35,219 nt of DNA, taken from NCBI GenBank assembly GCA_031180595.1, contig JAPSLQ010000014.1:1-35219 (forward strand). Direction: 5' to 3'. The notes below the pieces were generated by a model, which was given only the letters and a program-made list of their open reading frames with translations, was not told where the DNA came from and searched no databases. This stretch comes from Isoptericola sp. (GTDB taxonomy: Bacteria; Actinomycetota; Actinomycetes; Actinomycetales; Cellulomonadaceae). Position 1 is the stretch's first letter. Each line of letters opens with the position of its first letter. This document shows, piece by piece, positions 1-7,703 of this stretch. The position numbers were made by a program, and so were the translations under genes.

Positions 1-28
1 GCCGCTGACACCCAGCCGCTGACACCGA
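1..28. repeat. Two 14-bp tandem units upstream of rsmA
   Basis: The 12-mer gccgctgacacc occurs at 1-12 and 15-26, giving two 14-bp units (1-14 and 15-28) that differ at one base, and a third partial unit starts at 29. The array may continue left of the window. It ends about 24 bp before the rsmA -10 box. No function can be assigned. Confidence 0.6.
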
Positions 29-51
29 GCCGCCGGCCCCCTGCCGGGCTA

Positions 52-57
52 TAGGCT
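52..57 (+). promoter_or_regulatory. -10 box for leaderless rsmA
   Basis: TAGGCT fits the actinobacterial TAnnnT -10 consensus and ends 8 bp before the rsmA ATG, so transcription would begin at or within a base or two of the start codon. No purine-rich ribosome binding site lies between. No convincing -35 was found at 17 bp. Confidence 0.5.
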
Positions 58-65
58 CACCTGTC

Positions 66-959
66 ATGACCGACACCCCAGGCGCCCTGCTCGGCCCCGC
101 GGAGATCCGCGAGCTGGCAGGGCGTCTGGGCGTCCGGCCCACGAAGACCCTCGGCCAGAACTTCGTGCACGACGGCGGCACGGTCCGCAAGATCGTGCGC
201 GCGGCCGGGGTGCGTCCGGGCGACCGCGTGGTCGAGGTGGGGCCGGGCCTCGGCTCCCTCACGCTCGGGCTGCTCGAGGCGGGCGCGTCCGTCGTCGCCG
301 TCGAGATCGACCCGGTGCTCGCCGGTCAGCTCGCGGAGACGGTCGAGGCGCACCTGCCGGGGGCCGACCTGGAGGTCGTCCGCGCCGACGCGCTCGACGT
401 CTCCTCGCTCCCCGGCGACGCGCCGACGGCGCTCGTGGCCAACCTCCCGTACAACGTCGCGGTGCCCGTGCTGCTGACGTTCCTCGAGCGGTTCGGGTCC
501 CTCGAGCGGGTGCTGGTGATGGTGCAGGCCGAGGTCGCCGACCGGCTCGCGGCCGAGCCCGGCTCGAAGGTGTACGGCGTGCCGTCGGTCAAGGCCGCCT
601 GGTACGCCGACGTGCGCCGGTCGCTGAACGTCAGCCGCACGGTCTTCTGGCCGGTGCCCAACGTCGACTCCGCGCTCGTCGCCATGGAGCGGCGCGAGCC
701 GCCGTCGACCACCGCGACCCGCGCGCAGGTGTTCGCCGTCGTCGACGCCGCGTTCGCCCAGCGCCGCAAGACGCTCCGCGCGGCGCTGTCCGGGCTGTTC
801 GGCTCGGGAGCCGTCGCGGAGGCCGCGTTGCGCGCCGCGGGCGTCGACCCTGCCCTGCGCGGCGAGCGGCTCGGCGTCGTCGACTTCGCGCGCATCGCCG
901 AGCAGCTGCCCGCGTCCGCCGTGCAGCAGGGCGGTCGCGCTGGCACGGTGGAGGCGTGA
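66..959 (+). CDS. rsmA: 16S rRNA (adenine1518-N6/adenine1519-N6)-dimethyltransferase RsmA (KsgA)
   Basis: Encodes a 297-aa cytoplasmic methyltransferase that uses S-adenosylmethionine to dimethylate two adjacent adenines near the 3' end of 16S rRNA during 30S maturation. The Rossmann SAM-binding motif [10 protein letters not shown] lies near residues 52-62, the catalytic NLPY motif of the rRNA adenine dimethylase family near residue 126, and the typical C-terminal block [12 protein letters not shown] near 229-240. The N-terminal TKTLGQNF motif is also diagnostic. Length is normal for the family. The ATG at 66 follows a -10 box by 8 bp, suggesting leaderless translation. The last codons overlap ispE (GTGA), a common actinobacterial pairing that implies translational coupling. 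Loss of this enzyme classically gives kasugamycin resistance; nothing suggests it is damaged here. Confidence 0.97.
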   Translation: MTDTPGALLGPAEIRELAGRLGVRPTKTLGQNFVHDGGTVRKIVRAAGVRPGDRVVEVGPGLGSLTLGLLEAGASVVAVEIDPVLAGQLAETVEAHLPGADLEVVRADALDVSSLPGDAPTALVANLPYNVAVPVLLTFLERFGSLERVLVMVQAEVADRLAAEPGSKVYGVPSVKAAWYADVRRSLNVSRTVFWPVPNVDSALVAMERREPPSTTATRAQVFAVVDAAFAQRRKTLRAALSGLFGSGAVAEAALRAAGVDPALRGERLGVVDFARIAEQLPASAVQQGGRAGTVEA

Positions 960-1894
960 CCTCCTACCTCGCCGCCGCACCGCAGCCGTCGGTGCGCGTG
1001 CGCGCGCCCGGCAAGGTGAACCTCTCCCTGCGCGTGGGGTCGGTCCAGGAGGACGGCTACCACCCGCTCGTGACCATCTTCCAGGCGGTCGCGCTCTACG
1101 AGGAGGTCAGCGCGACGCAGGTTCCCGCCGGCTCGGGCGTGTCGATCACGGTCGACGGGCCGCAGGCGGACCGCGTCCCGCTCGACGAGTCGAACCTCGC
1201 GTGGCGCGCGGCCGAGGCGCTCGCGACGCGGACCGGCGTCGAGCCCGACGTCGCCCTGCACGTGACCAAGGGCGTGCCGGTCGCCGGAGGCATGGCCGGA
1301 GGGTCGGCGGACGCCGCCGCGACGCTCATCGCGTGCGACGCCCTGTGGGACACCGGCCTGCCGAGGACCGAGCTCGCCGCCGTCGCGGCCGAGCTGGGCT
1401 CCGACGTCCCGTTCCCCCTGCTGGGACACACGGCCGTCGGCACCGGGCGCGGGCACCTGCTGACGCCCGCCATGACGCGCGGCGAGTTCCACTGGGTCTT
1501 CGCGGTGCGCGACGACGGGCTCGCGACCCCCGAGGTCTACCGCCGCTTCGACGAGCTCATGGCCGGCCAGGAGCACGACGTCGAGCTGGCCGACGAGGCG
1601 CCGCTCATGCACGCGCTGCGCGCCGGGGACCCGCACGCCCTGGGCGCCGCGCTGCACAACGACCTCGAGGCGGCGGCGCTGTCGCTGCGTCCCGAGCTCG
1701 AGCGCACGCTCGCCCTGGCGCGCGAGGGCGGGGCGCTGGGCGCCGTCGTGTCCGGGTCCGGGCCGACCGTCGCGGCGCTCGCGCGGTCGCGGCAGCACGC
1801 CCTCGCGATCGCCGCGACGTGGACGGCCGAGGGCGCGGCCGACACCGTGTGGTGCACCACCGGCCCCGCCCAGGGTGCGCGTCTGCTCTCCTGA
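956..1894 (+). CDS. ispE: 4-diphosphocytidyl-2-C-methyl-D-erythritol kinase IspE
   Basis: Encodes a 312-aa GHMP-family kinase that phosphorylates CDP-methylerythritol with ATP in the MEP pathway of isoprenoid synthesis, in the cytoplasm. The substrate-binding motif [11 protein letters not shown] lies near residues 15-25, the Gly/Ala-rich ATP loop [12 protein letters not shown] near 111-122, and the third GHMP motif [11 protein letters not shown] near 264. The start is the GTG at 956, overlapping the rsmA stop (GTGA), so translation is probably coupled to rsmA. Length fits the family. The 3' end faces the minus-strand esterase gene across only 6 bp, with no obvious terminator between them. Confidence 0.96.
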   Translation: MTSYLAAAPQPSVRVRAPGKVNLSLRVGSVQEDGYHPLVTIFQAVALYEEVSATQVPAGSGVSITVDGPQADRVPLDESNLAWRAAEALATRTGVEPDVALHVTKGVPVAGGMAGGSADAAATLIACDALWDTGLPRTELAAVAAELGSDVPFPLLGHTAVGTGRGHLLTPAMTRGEFHWVFAVRDDGLATPEVYRRFDELMAGQEHDVELADEAPLMHALRAGDPHALGAALHNDLEAAALSLRPELERTLALAREGGALGAVVSGSGPTVAALARSRQHALAIAATWTAEGAADTVWCTTGPAQGARLLS

Positions 1895-1900
1895 CCCGGC

Positions 1901-2869
1901 TCAGAGGTGCTTGCGCAGCCAGGCGAGCGTGGGCGCGAAGCGGTACTCCTGACCGCCCTCGTGCCTGTTGTACGGGTAGACGTCGATGTGCTTCTCGGTG
2001 CCGGCCCAGCCGTTGTAGGCGGCGTAGACGGTCGACGGCGGGCAGACGTCGTCCATGAGCGCCACCGAGAACAGTCCCGCGGCCCGGGCACGGCGGGCGA
2101 ACGACGCGCCGTCGAGGTAGGACAGCGTGCGCCAGACGGCGTCGGCGTGCTCGCGGTGGACCGAGAGGTACTTCGTGATCTCGCCGTACGGGTGGCTGTC
2201 GGTGATCTGGACCGCGCGCCGGAAGTGGCACAGGAAGGGCACGTTCGCGACGAGGGCGGCGACGTCGGGCACCAGGCCCGCGACCGCGATCGAGATGCCG
2301 CCGCCCTGGCTCGTTCCGCCGACGGCGACGCGCGCCGGGTCCACGCCGGGAAGCAGGCGAGCGGCGTCGACCGCACGGACCCCGTCGGTGAAGACCCGGC
2401 GGTAGTAGTGCTCGTGCGGGTCCAGGATCCCGCGCGTCATGAAGCCGGGGGAGGCGGGGCCCGAGCCCACGGGGTCGGGCGTCTCGCCGCCGGAGCCCCA
2501 GCCCGAGCCCTGGCCGCGCGTGTCCATGACGAGGTGCGCGAAGCCCGCCGCCGCCAGCCCGAGCCGCTCGTGCGGCAGGCCGCGGCCGCCGCCGTAGCCG
2601 AGGTACTCGACCACCGTGGGCAGCGGGCCCTCGGCCCGCGCGGGGCGCACGAACCAGCCCTTGACCGGGTGGCCCCCGAACCCCGGGAACGTGACGTCGT
2701 CGACCACGATCTCGGTGAGGCCCGCGTCGACGCGCTCGAGCACGGGCGCGGGGTCGAACCCGCGGGCCTCGGCCAGGGTGGTCGTCCAGAACTCGTCGAA
2801 GTCGGCGGGCTCGTCGATCGTGGGCGTGTAGGTCTCGAGCTGCTCGAGCGGCAGGTCGAACTGGGCCAT
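1901..2869 (-). CDS. CE7-family acetyl esterase (acetylxylan esterase / cephalosporin-C deacetylase type)
   Basis: Encodes a 322-aa alpha/beta-hydrolase of carbohydrate esterase family 7, whose members remove acetyl groups from acetylated oligosaccharides (and cephalosporin C). The nucleophile elbow GGTSQGG places the catalytic serine at residue 187. The acid lies in LMDDVCPPST (about D273) and the histidine in NRHEGG (H303). The early EYLGYGGGRG block near 88-97 is the expected oxyanion region. There is no signal peptide, so it should act in the cytoplasm on imported substrates, as CE7 enzymes usually do. The ATG has a good GGAGGA site. It is divergent from the ROK regulator and the mannan operon, so it may deacetylate imported oligosaccharides; that link is inference. 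Exact substrate cannot be read from sequence. Confidence 0.92.
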   Translation of the reverse strand: MAQFDLPLEQLETYTPTIDEPADFDEFWTTTLAEARGFDPAPVLERVDAGLTEIVVDDVTFPGFGGHPVKGWFVRPARAEGPLPTVVEYLGYGGGRGLPHERLGLAAAGFAHLVMDTRGQGSGWGSGGETPDPVGSGPASPGFMTRGILDPHEHYYRRVFTDGVRAVDAARLLPGVDPARVAVGGTSQGGGISIAVAGLVPDVAALVANVPFLCHFRRAVQITDSHPYGEITKYLSVHREHADAVWRTLSYLDGASFARRARAAGLFSVALMDDVCPPSTVYAAYNGWAGTEKHIDVYPYNRHEGGQEYRFAPTLAWLRKHL

Positions 2870-2905
2870 CGGGTCCTCCGGGTCGTGACTGCGGTGTCCG
2901 CCCGA

Positions 2906-2911
2906 AGGGTA
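2906..2911 (-). promoter_or_regulatory. Candidate -10 box for the CE7 esterase
   Basis: Read on the minus strand this is TACCCT, about 36 nt ahead of the esterase ATG, leaving a short leader that contains the GGAGGA site. No clear -35 is visible. It lies in the 165-bp divergent region shared with the ROK gene. Confidence 0.35.
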
Positions 2912-2954
2912 GCCCCGGCACGGTCCCGGGACGGGCCGGGTCCGCGCGAGCCAC

Positions 2955-2960
2955 TATCCT
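2955..2960 (+). promoter_or_regulatory. Candidate -10 box for the ROK regulator
   Basis: TATCCT matches TAnnnT closely. It would give a leader of roughly 65-70 nt before the GTG at 3035. No good -35 hexamer was seen 16-18 bp upstream. Confidence 0.4.
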
Positions 2961-3034
2961 GAGGGTCACTGCAAGCGAAGCTGCGTCCGCGGCGCACGAC
3001 GTCGGTGTCGCGCCCGCGTCGAGGAAGGGGCGCC

Positions 3035-4276
3035 GTGCGACGCGGGACCAACCTGCCGCGTGTCGGGGACTTCAACCAGATGGTCGTGCTCGACCAGATC
3101 CGTCGCGCCGCCGACGGCGTGAGCCGCGTCGAGATCTCCCGGAGCACCGGGCTGTCCCTGCAGACGGTGTCGAACATCGCGGCGCGGCTCGTGACGCGCG
3201 GCCTGGTCGTGGAGGGCGAGCGCCGGGTGGAGGGCCGCGGGAAGCCGCCGCGGATGCTGCGCCTCGACCCGCGCGGCGCCTACGCGCTCGGCGTGCACGT
3301 CGACCCGGTCGTCGTCACGGCCGTGCTGGTCGACCTCGACGGCGAGCGGGTCGAACGCCGCCGGATCGCGACGCCGACCGGCCCGGCGGCTCTCGTGGAC
3401 GCGGTCGCCGCGGCGACGCGAACCATGCTCGAGGCGGCGGACGTCCCCCGCGAGGCCGTGCTCGGGCTGGGTGTCGCGGCCCCCGGCCCCATCGACATGG
3501 CGAACGGCCTGGTCATCCACCCCCCGCTCCTGGAGGGCTGGTCCGAGGTGCCGCTGCGCGACGCGCTCGCCGAGGCGACCGGGTTCGGTGTGATCCTCGA
3601 GAAGGACGTCAGCGCGGCGATGGTCGCAGAGCTGTGGCGCGGCAACCGGATGCTGCGCGGCACCTCGATCTTCGTCTACGTCGGGTTCGGCATCGCGGCT
3701 GCCGTCGCGCACGACGGCGAGCTCTTCGCGGGCAGCTCGCGCAACGCCGGGGAGATCGGTCACCTCATGGTCGACGGTGACGGCCCGCCGTGCGACTGCG
3801 GGAACCGCGGGTGCATCGGGGTGTCCGCGGCCCCGGCGACCCTGGTCGCCCAGGCGGTGGCGCGGGGGGTGCTCGACCCCTCCACGCCCCAGGGCTCTCC
3901 GGGAGAGCTCGACGCAGCGCTGACCCGCGTCTGCGCGGCCGCCGCCGACGGTGACGCGAGGGCGGCGGAGATCCTGCGGACCGCGGCCCGCCGGGTCGCG
4001 CGCGGCATCACCACGGTCGCCGACCTCGTCGACGCCGACGCGGTCGTGCTCGGCGGACCGAGCTGGGAGCGCCTCGCGCCGGCCTTCATCCGCGGGATCC
4101 GCGCCGAGCTCGCCGAGCACGCCACCCTGCGCGAGATGCACCCCGTCGAGGTGCTCGGCTCGGCGGTGGGCGAGGACGTGGGTGCGATCGGCGCCGCGAG
4201 CCTCGTGCTCGACGACACCTTCACGCCCCGCCCGTCCGGTCTGGTCGCGAGCGTCACCCGCCCCGCAGGGCCGTAG
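3035..4276 (+). CDS. ROK-family transcriptional repressor, probable regulator of the mannan operon
   Basis: Encodes about 413 aa: an N-terminal winged helix-turn-helix (roughly residues 15-75, with SRVEISRSTGLSLQTVSNIAARL as recognition region) joined to a ROK sugar-kinase-like domain. The zinc motif CDCGNRGC is intact, as in NagC/Mlc/XylR repressors. The C-terminal part acts as sugar sensor in this family. The ORF track starts at 3005, but I prefer the in-frame GTG at 3035 because GAGGAAGGGG sits 4 bp ahead of it; 3005 lacks such a site. The gene is immediately upstream of, and co-directional with, the ABC/GH38/GH76 operon, whose promoter holds an inverted repeat that is the obvious operator. 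The inducer is likely a mannose-derived sugar; that is inference from the neighbours. Confidence 0.93.
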   Translation: MRRGTNLPRVGDFNQMVVLDQIRRAADGVSRVEISRSTGLSLQTVSNIAARLVTRGLVVEGERRVEGRGKPPRMLRLDPRGAYALGVHVDPVVVTAVLVDLDGERVERRRIATPTGPAALVDAVAAATRTMLEAADVPREAVLGLGVAAPGPIDMANGLVIHPPLLEGWSEVPLRDALAEATGFGVILEKDVSAAMVAELWRGNRMLRGTSIFVYVGFGIAAAVAHDGELFAGSSRNAGEIGHLMVDGDGPPCDCGNRGCIGVSAAPATLVAQAVARGVLDPSTPQGSPGELDAALTRVCAAAADGDARAAEILRTAARRVARGITTVADLVDADAVVLGGPSWERLAPAFIRGIRAELAEHATLREMHPVEVLGSAVGEDVGAIGAASLVLDDTFTPRPSGLVASVTRPAGP

Positions 4277-4305
4277 GGCGCTCCCGCGGTGATCCGGCCA
4301 GAGCC

Positions 4306-4336
4306 TTGACAGCATTAACTCCATTCGGTTGAGTTA
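4306..4336 (+). promoter_or_regulatory. Promoter and candidate ROK operator of the sugar ABC/mannan operon
   Basis: A consensus -35 TTGACA at 4306-4311 is followed 17 bp later by a poor -10, TTGAGT (4329-4334). Overlapping this is an inverted repeat with perfect 6-bp arms, TAACTC (4316-4321) and GAGTTA (4331-4336), separated by 9 bp. A dimeric repressor bound here would cover the spacer and -10. The AT-rich patch stands out in a GC-rich genome. Assignment to the adjacent ROK protein is inference. Confidence 0.6.
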
Positions 4337-4391
4337 GTCGCGTCAGCCGCCCGGCGCCGTCGCCGGGCCCCGCACGTGGCAAAGGAGCACC

Positions 4392-5750
4392 ATGCGACTG
4401 GCACGACCCCTCGCCGCCGGTACCGCGGCGTCAGCACTCGTCCTCGCCCTCGGCGCCTGCGGCTCCGGCTCGAGCGGGGGTGACGACGGCGCGACGATCA
4501 AGATCGCGTACCAGAAGTTCGGCAACTTCACCCAGGCCGACGAGCTGTTCAAGGACGTCAAGGCCGCCTACGAGGCGGACAACCCCGACGTCACCATCGA
4601 GCTGGTGCCGATCGAGGCGAGCCAGAACGACTACTTCACCAAGCTCGCGCTCATGAACCGGTCGCCCAGCACGGCCCCGGACCTCATGTACGAGGACACC
4701 TTCATGATCAAGTCGGACGTCGAGGCCGGTTACCTGCTGCCGCTCGACGACCACCTCGCCGGGTGGGACGACTGGGACCAGTTCGTCGACCAGGCCAAGC
4801 AGGCCGGGCTCGGTGACGACGGAAAGACGTACGGCGTGCCGCTGGGGACGGACACGCGAGGCCTGTGGTTCAACAAGGAGGTGCTCGCGAAGGCCGGCCT
4901 GCCCGAGGACTGGGCGCCGACGACCTGGGACGAGCTGCTCGAGGCCGCACGCGCGATCAAGGCGGCCGACCCGGACGTCATCCCGCTCAACGTGTACTCC
5001 GGCAAGCCGATGGGCGAGGCGTCCTCCATGCAGGGCTTCGAGATGCTCCTGTACGGCACCGGCGGCACGCTCTACGACGTCGAGTCGTCGCGCTGGGTCG
5101 TCGGGTCGCAGGAGTTCGTGGACTCCCTCGAGTTCATCGAGACGATCTACACCGAGGGCCTGGCACCGACGCCGCAGCAGGCGCTCGACCCCAACGTGGG
5201 CAACACGGTCTCGGCAGAGTGGCTCCCGCAGGGCAAGCTGGGCATCGCGCTCGACGGGTCCTGGATGCCGGGCACCTGGCTCGACGACGGTGCGGCGCCG
5301 TGGCCCGAGTGGACCGAGGTCATGGGTACCGCGGCCATGCCGACGCAGCACGGTCAGGAGCCCGGTGCGGTGAGCATGTCGGGCGGCTGGACGATGGCGA
5401 TCGGTGCCGGCACGGAGAACCCCGACGTCGCGTTCGACGTGCTGACGTACGCGATCGACAAGGAGAACGCGCTGCGTTTCGCGATCGAGAACAGCCAGAT
5501 CGCGGTGCGCACCGACGTCGCCGAGGAACCGTCCTACGCCGAGGCCAACCCGACGGTGCCGTTCTTCTCCGACCTCGTCGAGGTGACGCACTTCCGGCCG
5601 GCGACGTCCGACTACGCCCAGATCTCCAACGCGATCCAGGTGGCGATGGAGTCCGTCATGACGGGGCAGCAGTCACCCGAGGAGGCAGCCGCCGTCTACG
5701 ACGAGGCCGTGATCGGCCTGGTCGGCGAAGAGAACACCACGGCCGGATGA
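4392..5750 (+). CDS. Sugar ABC transporter substrate-binding lipoprotein (CUT1 family)
   Basis: Encodes a 452-aa extracellular solute-binding protein of the family that serves oligosaccharide importers. The N-terminus is a lipoprotein signal: MRLARP, a hydrophobic stretch, and lipobox LGAC with the lipidated cysteine at residue 23, followed by a Gly/Ser linker. The mature part has typical features of bacterial extracellular solute-binding family 1, for example the ATTWDELLEAARAIK-like block near 178-192 and TMAIGAGTENPD near 333. The ATG is preceded by an AAAGGAG site. It is the first gene of the operon behind the ROK operator, and its TGA overlaps the next ATG. With GH38 and GH76 in the same operon the likely ligand is an alpha-manno-oligosaccharide, by context only. 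Confidence 0.94.
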   Translation: MRLARPLAAGTAASALVLALGACGSGSSGGDDGATIKIAYQKFGNFTQADELFKDVKAAYEADNPDVTIELVPIEASQNDYFTKLALMNRSPSTAPDLMYEDTFMIKSDVEAGYLLPLDDHLAGWDDWDQFVDQAKQAGLGDDGKTYGVPLGTDTRGLWFNKEVLAKAGLPEDWAPTTWDELLEAARAIKAADPDVIPLNVYSGKPMGEASSMQGFEMLLYGTGGTLYDVESSRWVVGSQEFVDSLEFIETIYTEGLAPTPQQALDPNVGNTVSAEWLPQGKLGIALDGSWMPGTWLDDGAAPWPEWTEVMGTAAMPTQHGQEPGAVSMSGGWTMAIGAGTENPDVAFDVLTYAIDKENALRFAIENSQIAVRTDVAEEPSYAEANPTVPFFSDLVEVTHFRPATSDYAQISNAIQVAMESVMTGQQSPEEAAAVYDEAVIGLVGEENTTAG

Positions 5751-6688
5751 CGTCCGTGACCGCGCCCCTCGCCCCCGCGGGGGCGAGGGGAGCGGGGCCC
5801 GTGCGGCCCCGGCGGACCCCGGCGCGCCGCACGGCCGGCCGCCTCGTCCCCCTGGTCCCCGCCACCGCCCTGCTCGCGCTGTTCATGCTCGGGCCCGTCG
5901 TCTGGTCCTTCTACGGCTCGTTCACCAACGCCGCGCTCACGGGACCGAACGCCGCGAACCCCGAGTGGGTGGGACTGGAGAACTACCTCCAGCTCCTCTC
6001 GGACCCGAACTTCCCGAAGGCCATCTGGCTGACGGTCCTGTTCGTCATCGCGTCGGCCGTGATCGGCCAGAACGTCGCCGGGCTGGCGCTCGCGATGCTC
6101 ATGCGCTCGGCCGTGCGCCCGGTGCGGGCGGTCGTCTCCACGCTGGTCGTGACGGCGTGGGTGCTTCCCGAGATCGTGGCCGCGTTCGCCGCCTACGCGT
6201 TCTTCCACGCGGACGGCACGATGAACTCGCTCCTCGGGAGCGTCGGGATCGCCGGCCCCGACTGGCTCTTCGAGCACCCGATGCTCGCCGTCATCCTCGC
6301 CAACGTCTGGCGCGGGACGGCCTTCTCGATGATGGTCTACTCCGCCGCGATCTCCGAGGTGCCCCCGGAGATCACCGAGGCCGCGACGGTGGACGGCGCC
6401 AGCGCCGTGCAGCGCCTGGTCTGGGTGACTCTGCCGACCATCCGCCGCAGCATCTCCACCAACCTCATGCTCACGACGCTCCAGACCCTGTCCGTCTTCA
6501 CGCTGATCTACGTGATGACGGGCGGCGGCCCCGGCACCGACAGCTCGACGCTGCCGATCCTCGCCTACCAGGAGGCGTTCAAGTTCGCCCAGGTGGGCTA
6601 CGGCACCGCGATCGCGACGGTGATGCTCGTCATCGGCGCCGTCTTCTCCGTCGTGTACATCCGCAGCCTCAGGCCGGAGGTCGACTGA
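5747..6688 (+). CDS. CUT1 sugar ABC transporter permease (MalF-like)
   Basis: Encodes a 313-aa inner-membrane permease with six predicted transmembrane segments, starting at the ATG of an ATGA overlap with the binding-protein gene. The track's longer ORF from 4865 is an out-of-frame extension through that gene. The EAA loop that contacts the ATPase is present near residues 206-226, in EAATVDGASAVQRLVWVTLP. A basic, proline-rich 30-residue N-terminus precedes the first membrane helix, common in actinobacterial MalF-type subunits. The last base of its TGA is the first base of the next ATG. It should form a heterodimer with the following permease. Confidence 0.95.
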   Translation: MTSVTAPLAPAGARGAGPVRPRRTPARRTAGRLVPLVPATALLALFMLGPVVWSFYGSFTNAALTGPNAANPEWVGLENYLQLLSDPNFPKAIWLTVLFVIASAVIGQNVAGLALAMLMRSAVRPVRAVVSTLVVTAWVLPEIVAAFAAYAFFHADGTMNSLLGSVGIAGPDWLFEHPMLAVILANVWRGTAFSMMVYSAAISEVPPEITEAATVDGASAVQRLVWVTLPTIRRSISTNLMLTTLQTLSVFTLIYVMTGGGPGTDSSTLPILAYQEAFKFAQVGYGTAIATVMLVIGAVFSVVYIRSLRPEVD

Positions 6689-7623
6689 TGGCCCAGACCA
6701 CCCCCGCGGCCTCGCCCGTGCCCGTCGGCGTCGGAGCCGGCGTCGCCGTCAGCACGCCGGGTACCGCCCACCGACGCCGGAGGCCCCCCTCGGTGGCGAG
6801 CTCCGACCCGCGGTCCGCACGCCTGCTGTCGAACGTCGTGCTCGTCGTCGTCGGGCTGTGCTTCCTGCTCCCGCTGGGCTGGATCGTGCTCGCGTCCCTC
6901 GACGCGAGCGCCACCCTCGCCGTCCGCGTCCCGGAGGACGTCACGTTCGCCAACTACTCGGCCGTCATGACGCCCGAGCAGACGTGGGTCCCGCTGGCGA
7001 ACTCGTTCGTCCTGTCCGCCGGCACCGGTCTCATCACGGTCGTGGCGTCCGTCCTGGCCGCCTACCCGCTCTCGCGCTACCGCATGCGCTTCAACAAGCC
7101 GTTCATGTACGCCGTCCTGTTCGGCACCTGCCTGCCGATCACGGCGATGATGGTGCCCGTCTACTCGCTGTTCGTGCGGCTCAACCTGCTCGACTCGCTG
7201 CCGGGGACCACCTTCTTCATGGCGGCCACGTCGCTGCCGATGGCGATCTGGATGACGAAGAACTTCATGGACTCCGTGCCGATCTCCCTCGAGGAGGCGG
7301 CGTGGACCGACGGCGCGTCGGCCATGACGACGCTGCGGCGCGTCGTCCTCCCGCTGATGCGCCCGGGCCTGGCGGTCGTCTTCATCTTCGTGTTCATCCA
7401 GGCGTGGGGGAACTTCTTCGTGCCGTTCGTGCTGCTGCTGACCCCGGAGAAGCAGCCGGCCGCCGTGAGCATCTTCGCGTTCTTCGGCCAGTACGGGTCG
7501 GTCGCCTACGGCCAGCTCGCGGCCTACTCGATGCTCTACTCCCTGCCCGCCGTCGCGCTGTACGTCCTCGTCTCGCGGCTGTCCGGGTCGTCCTTCGCCC
7601 TCGCCGGTGCCGTCAAGGGCTGA
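6688..7623 (+). CDS. CUT1 sugar ABC transporter permease (MalG-like)
   Basis: Encodes a 311-aa inner-membrane permease, MalG type, with about six membrane helices and the EAA loop EEAAWTDGASAMTTLRRVVLP near residues 199-219. Start is the ATG at 6688 inside TGATG, sharing one base with the previous stop; the longer ORF from 5965 is a frame shadow. The N-terminal 50 residues are Pro/Arg/Val-rich and precede the first helix. No ATP-binding subunit follows, so the pair probably uses a shared MsiK/MalK-type ATPase encoded elsewhere, as is usual for actinobacterial CUT1 systems. Confidence 0.95.
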   Translation: MAQTTPAASPVPVGVGAGVAVSTPGTAHRRRRPPSVASSDPRSARLLSNVVLVVVGLCFLLPLGWIVLASLDASATLAVRVPEDVTFANYSAVMTPEQTWVPLANSFVLSAGTGLITVVASVLAAYPLSRYRMRFNKPFMYAVLFGTCLPITAMMVPVYSLFVRLNLLDSLPGTTFFMAATSLPMAIWMTKNFMDSVPISLEEAAWTDGASAMTTLRRVVLPLMRPGLAVVFIFVFIQAWGNFFVPFVLLLTPEKQPAAVSIFAFFGQYGSVAYGQLAAYSMLYSLPAVALYVLVSRLSGSSFALAGAVKG

Positions 7624-7648
7624 CGTCCGTCCTGCCGGCGTCGCCGCC

Positions 7649-7684
7649 CGTCCCTCCTGCCGTCCCTCCAGCCGTCCCTCCAGC
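7649..7684 (+). repeat. Three 12-bp pyrimidine-rich tandem units before the GH38 gene
   Basis: Units cgtccctcctgc (7649-7660), cgtccctccagc (7661-7672) and cgtccctccagc (7673-7684) are in direct tandem, ending just ahead of the AGGAG site of the alpha-mannosidase gene. They fill most of the 80-bp gap after the permease gene. Copy number could vary by slippage and change spacing or mRNA structure ahead of the gene. Confidence 0.8.
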
Positions 7685-7703
7685 GATCCCAGGAGAATCT
7701 CCC

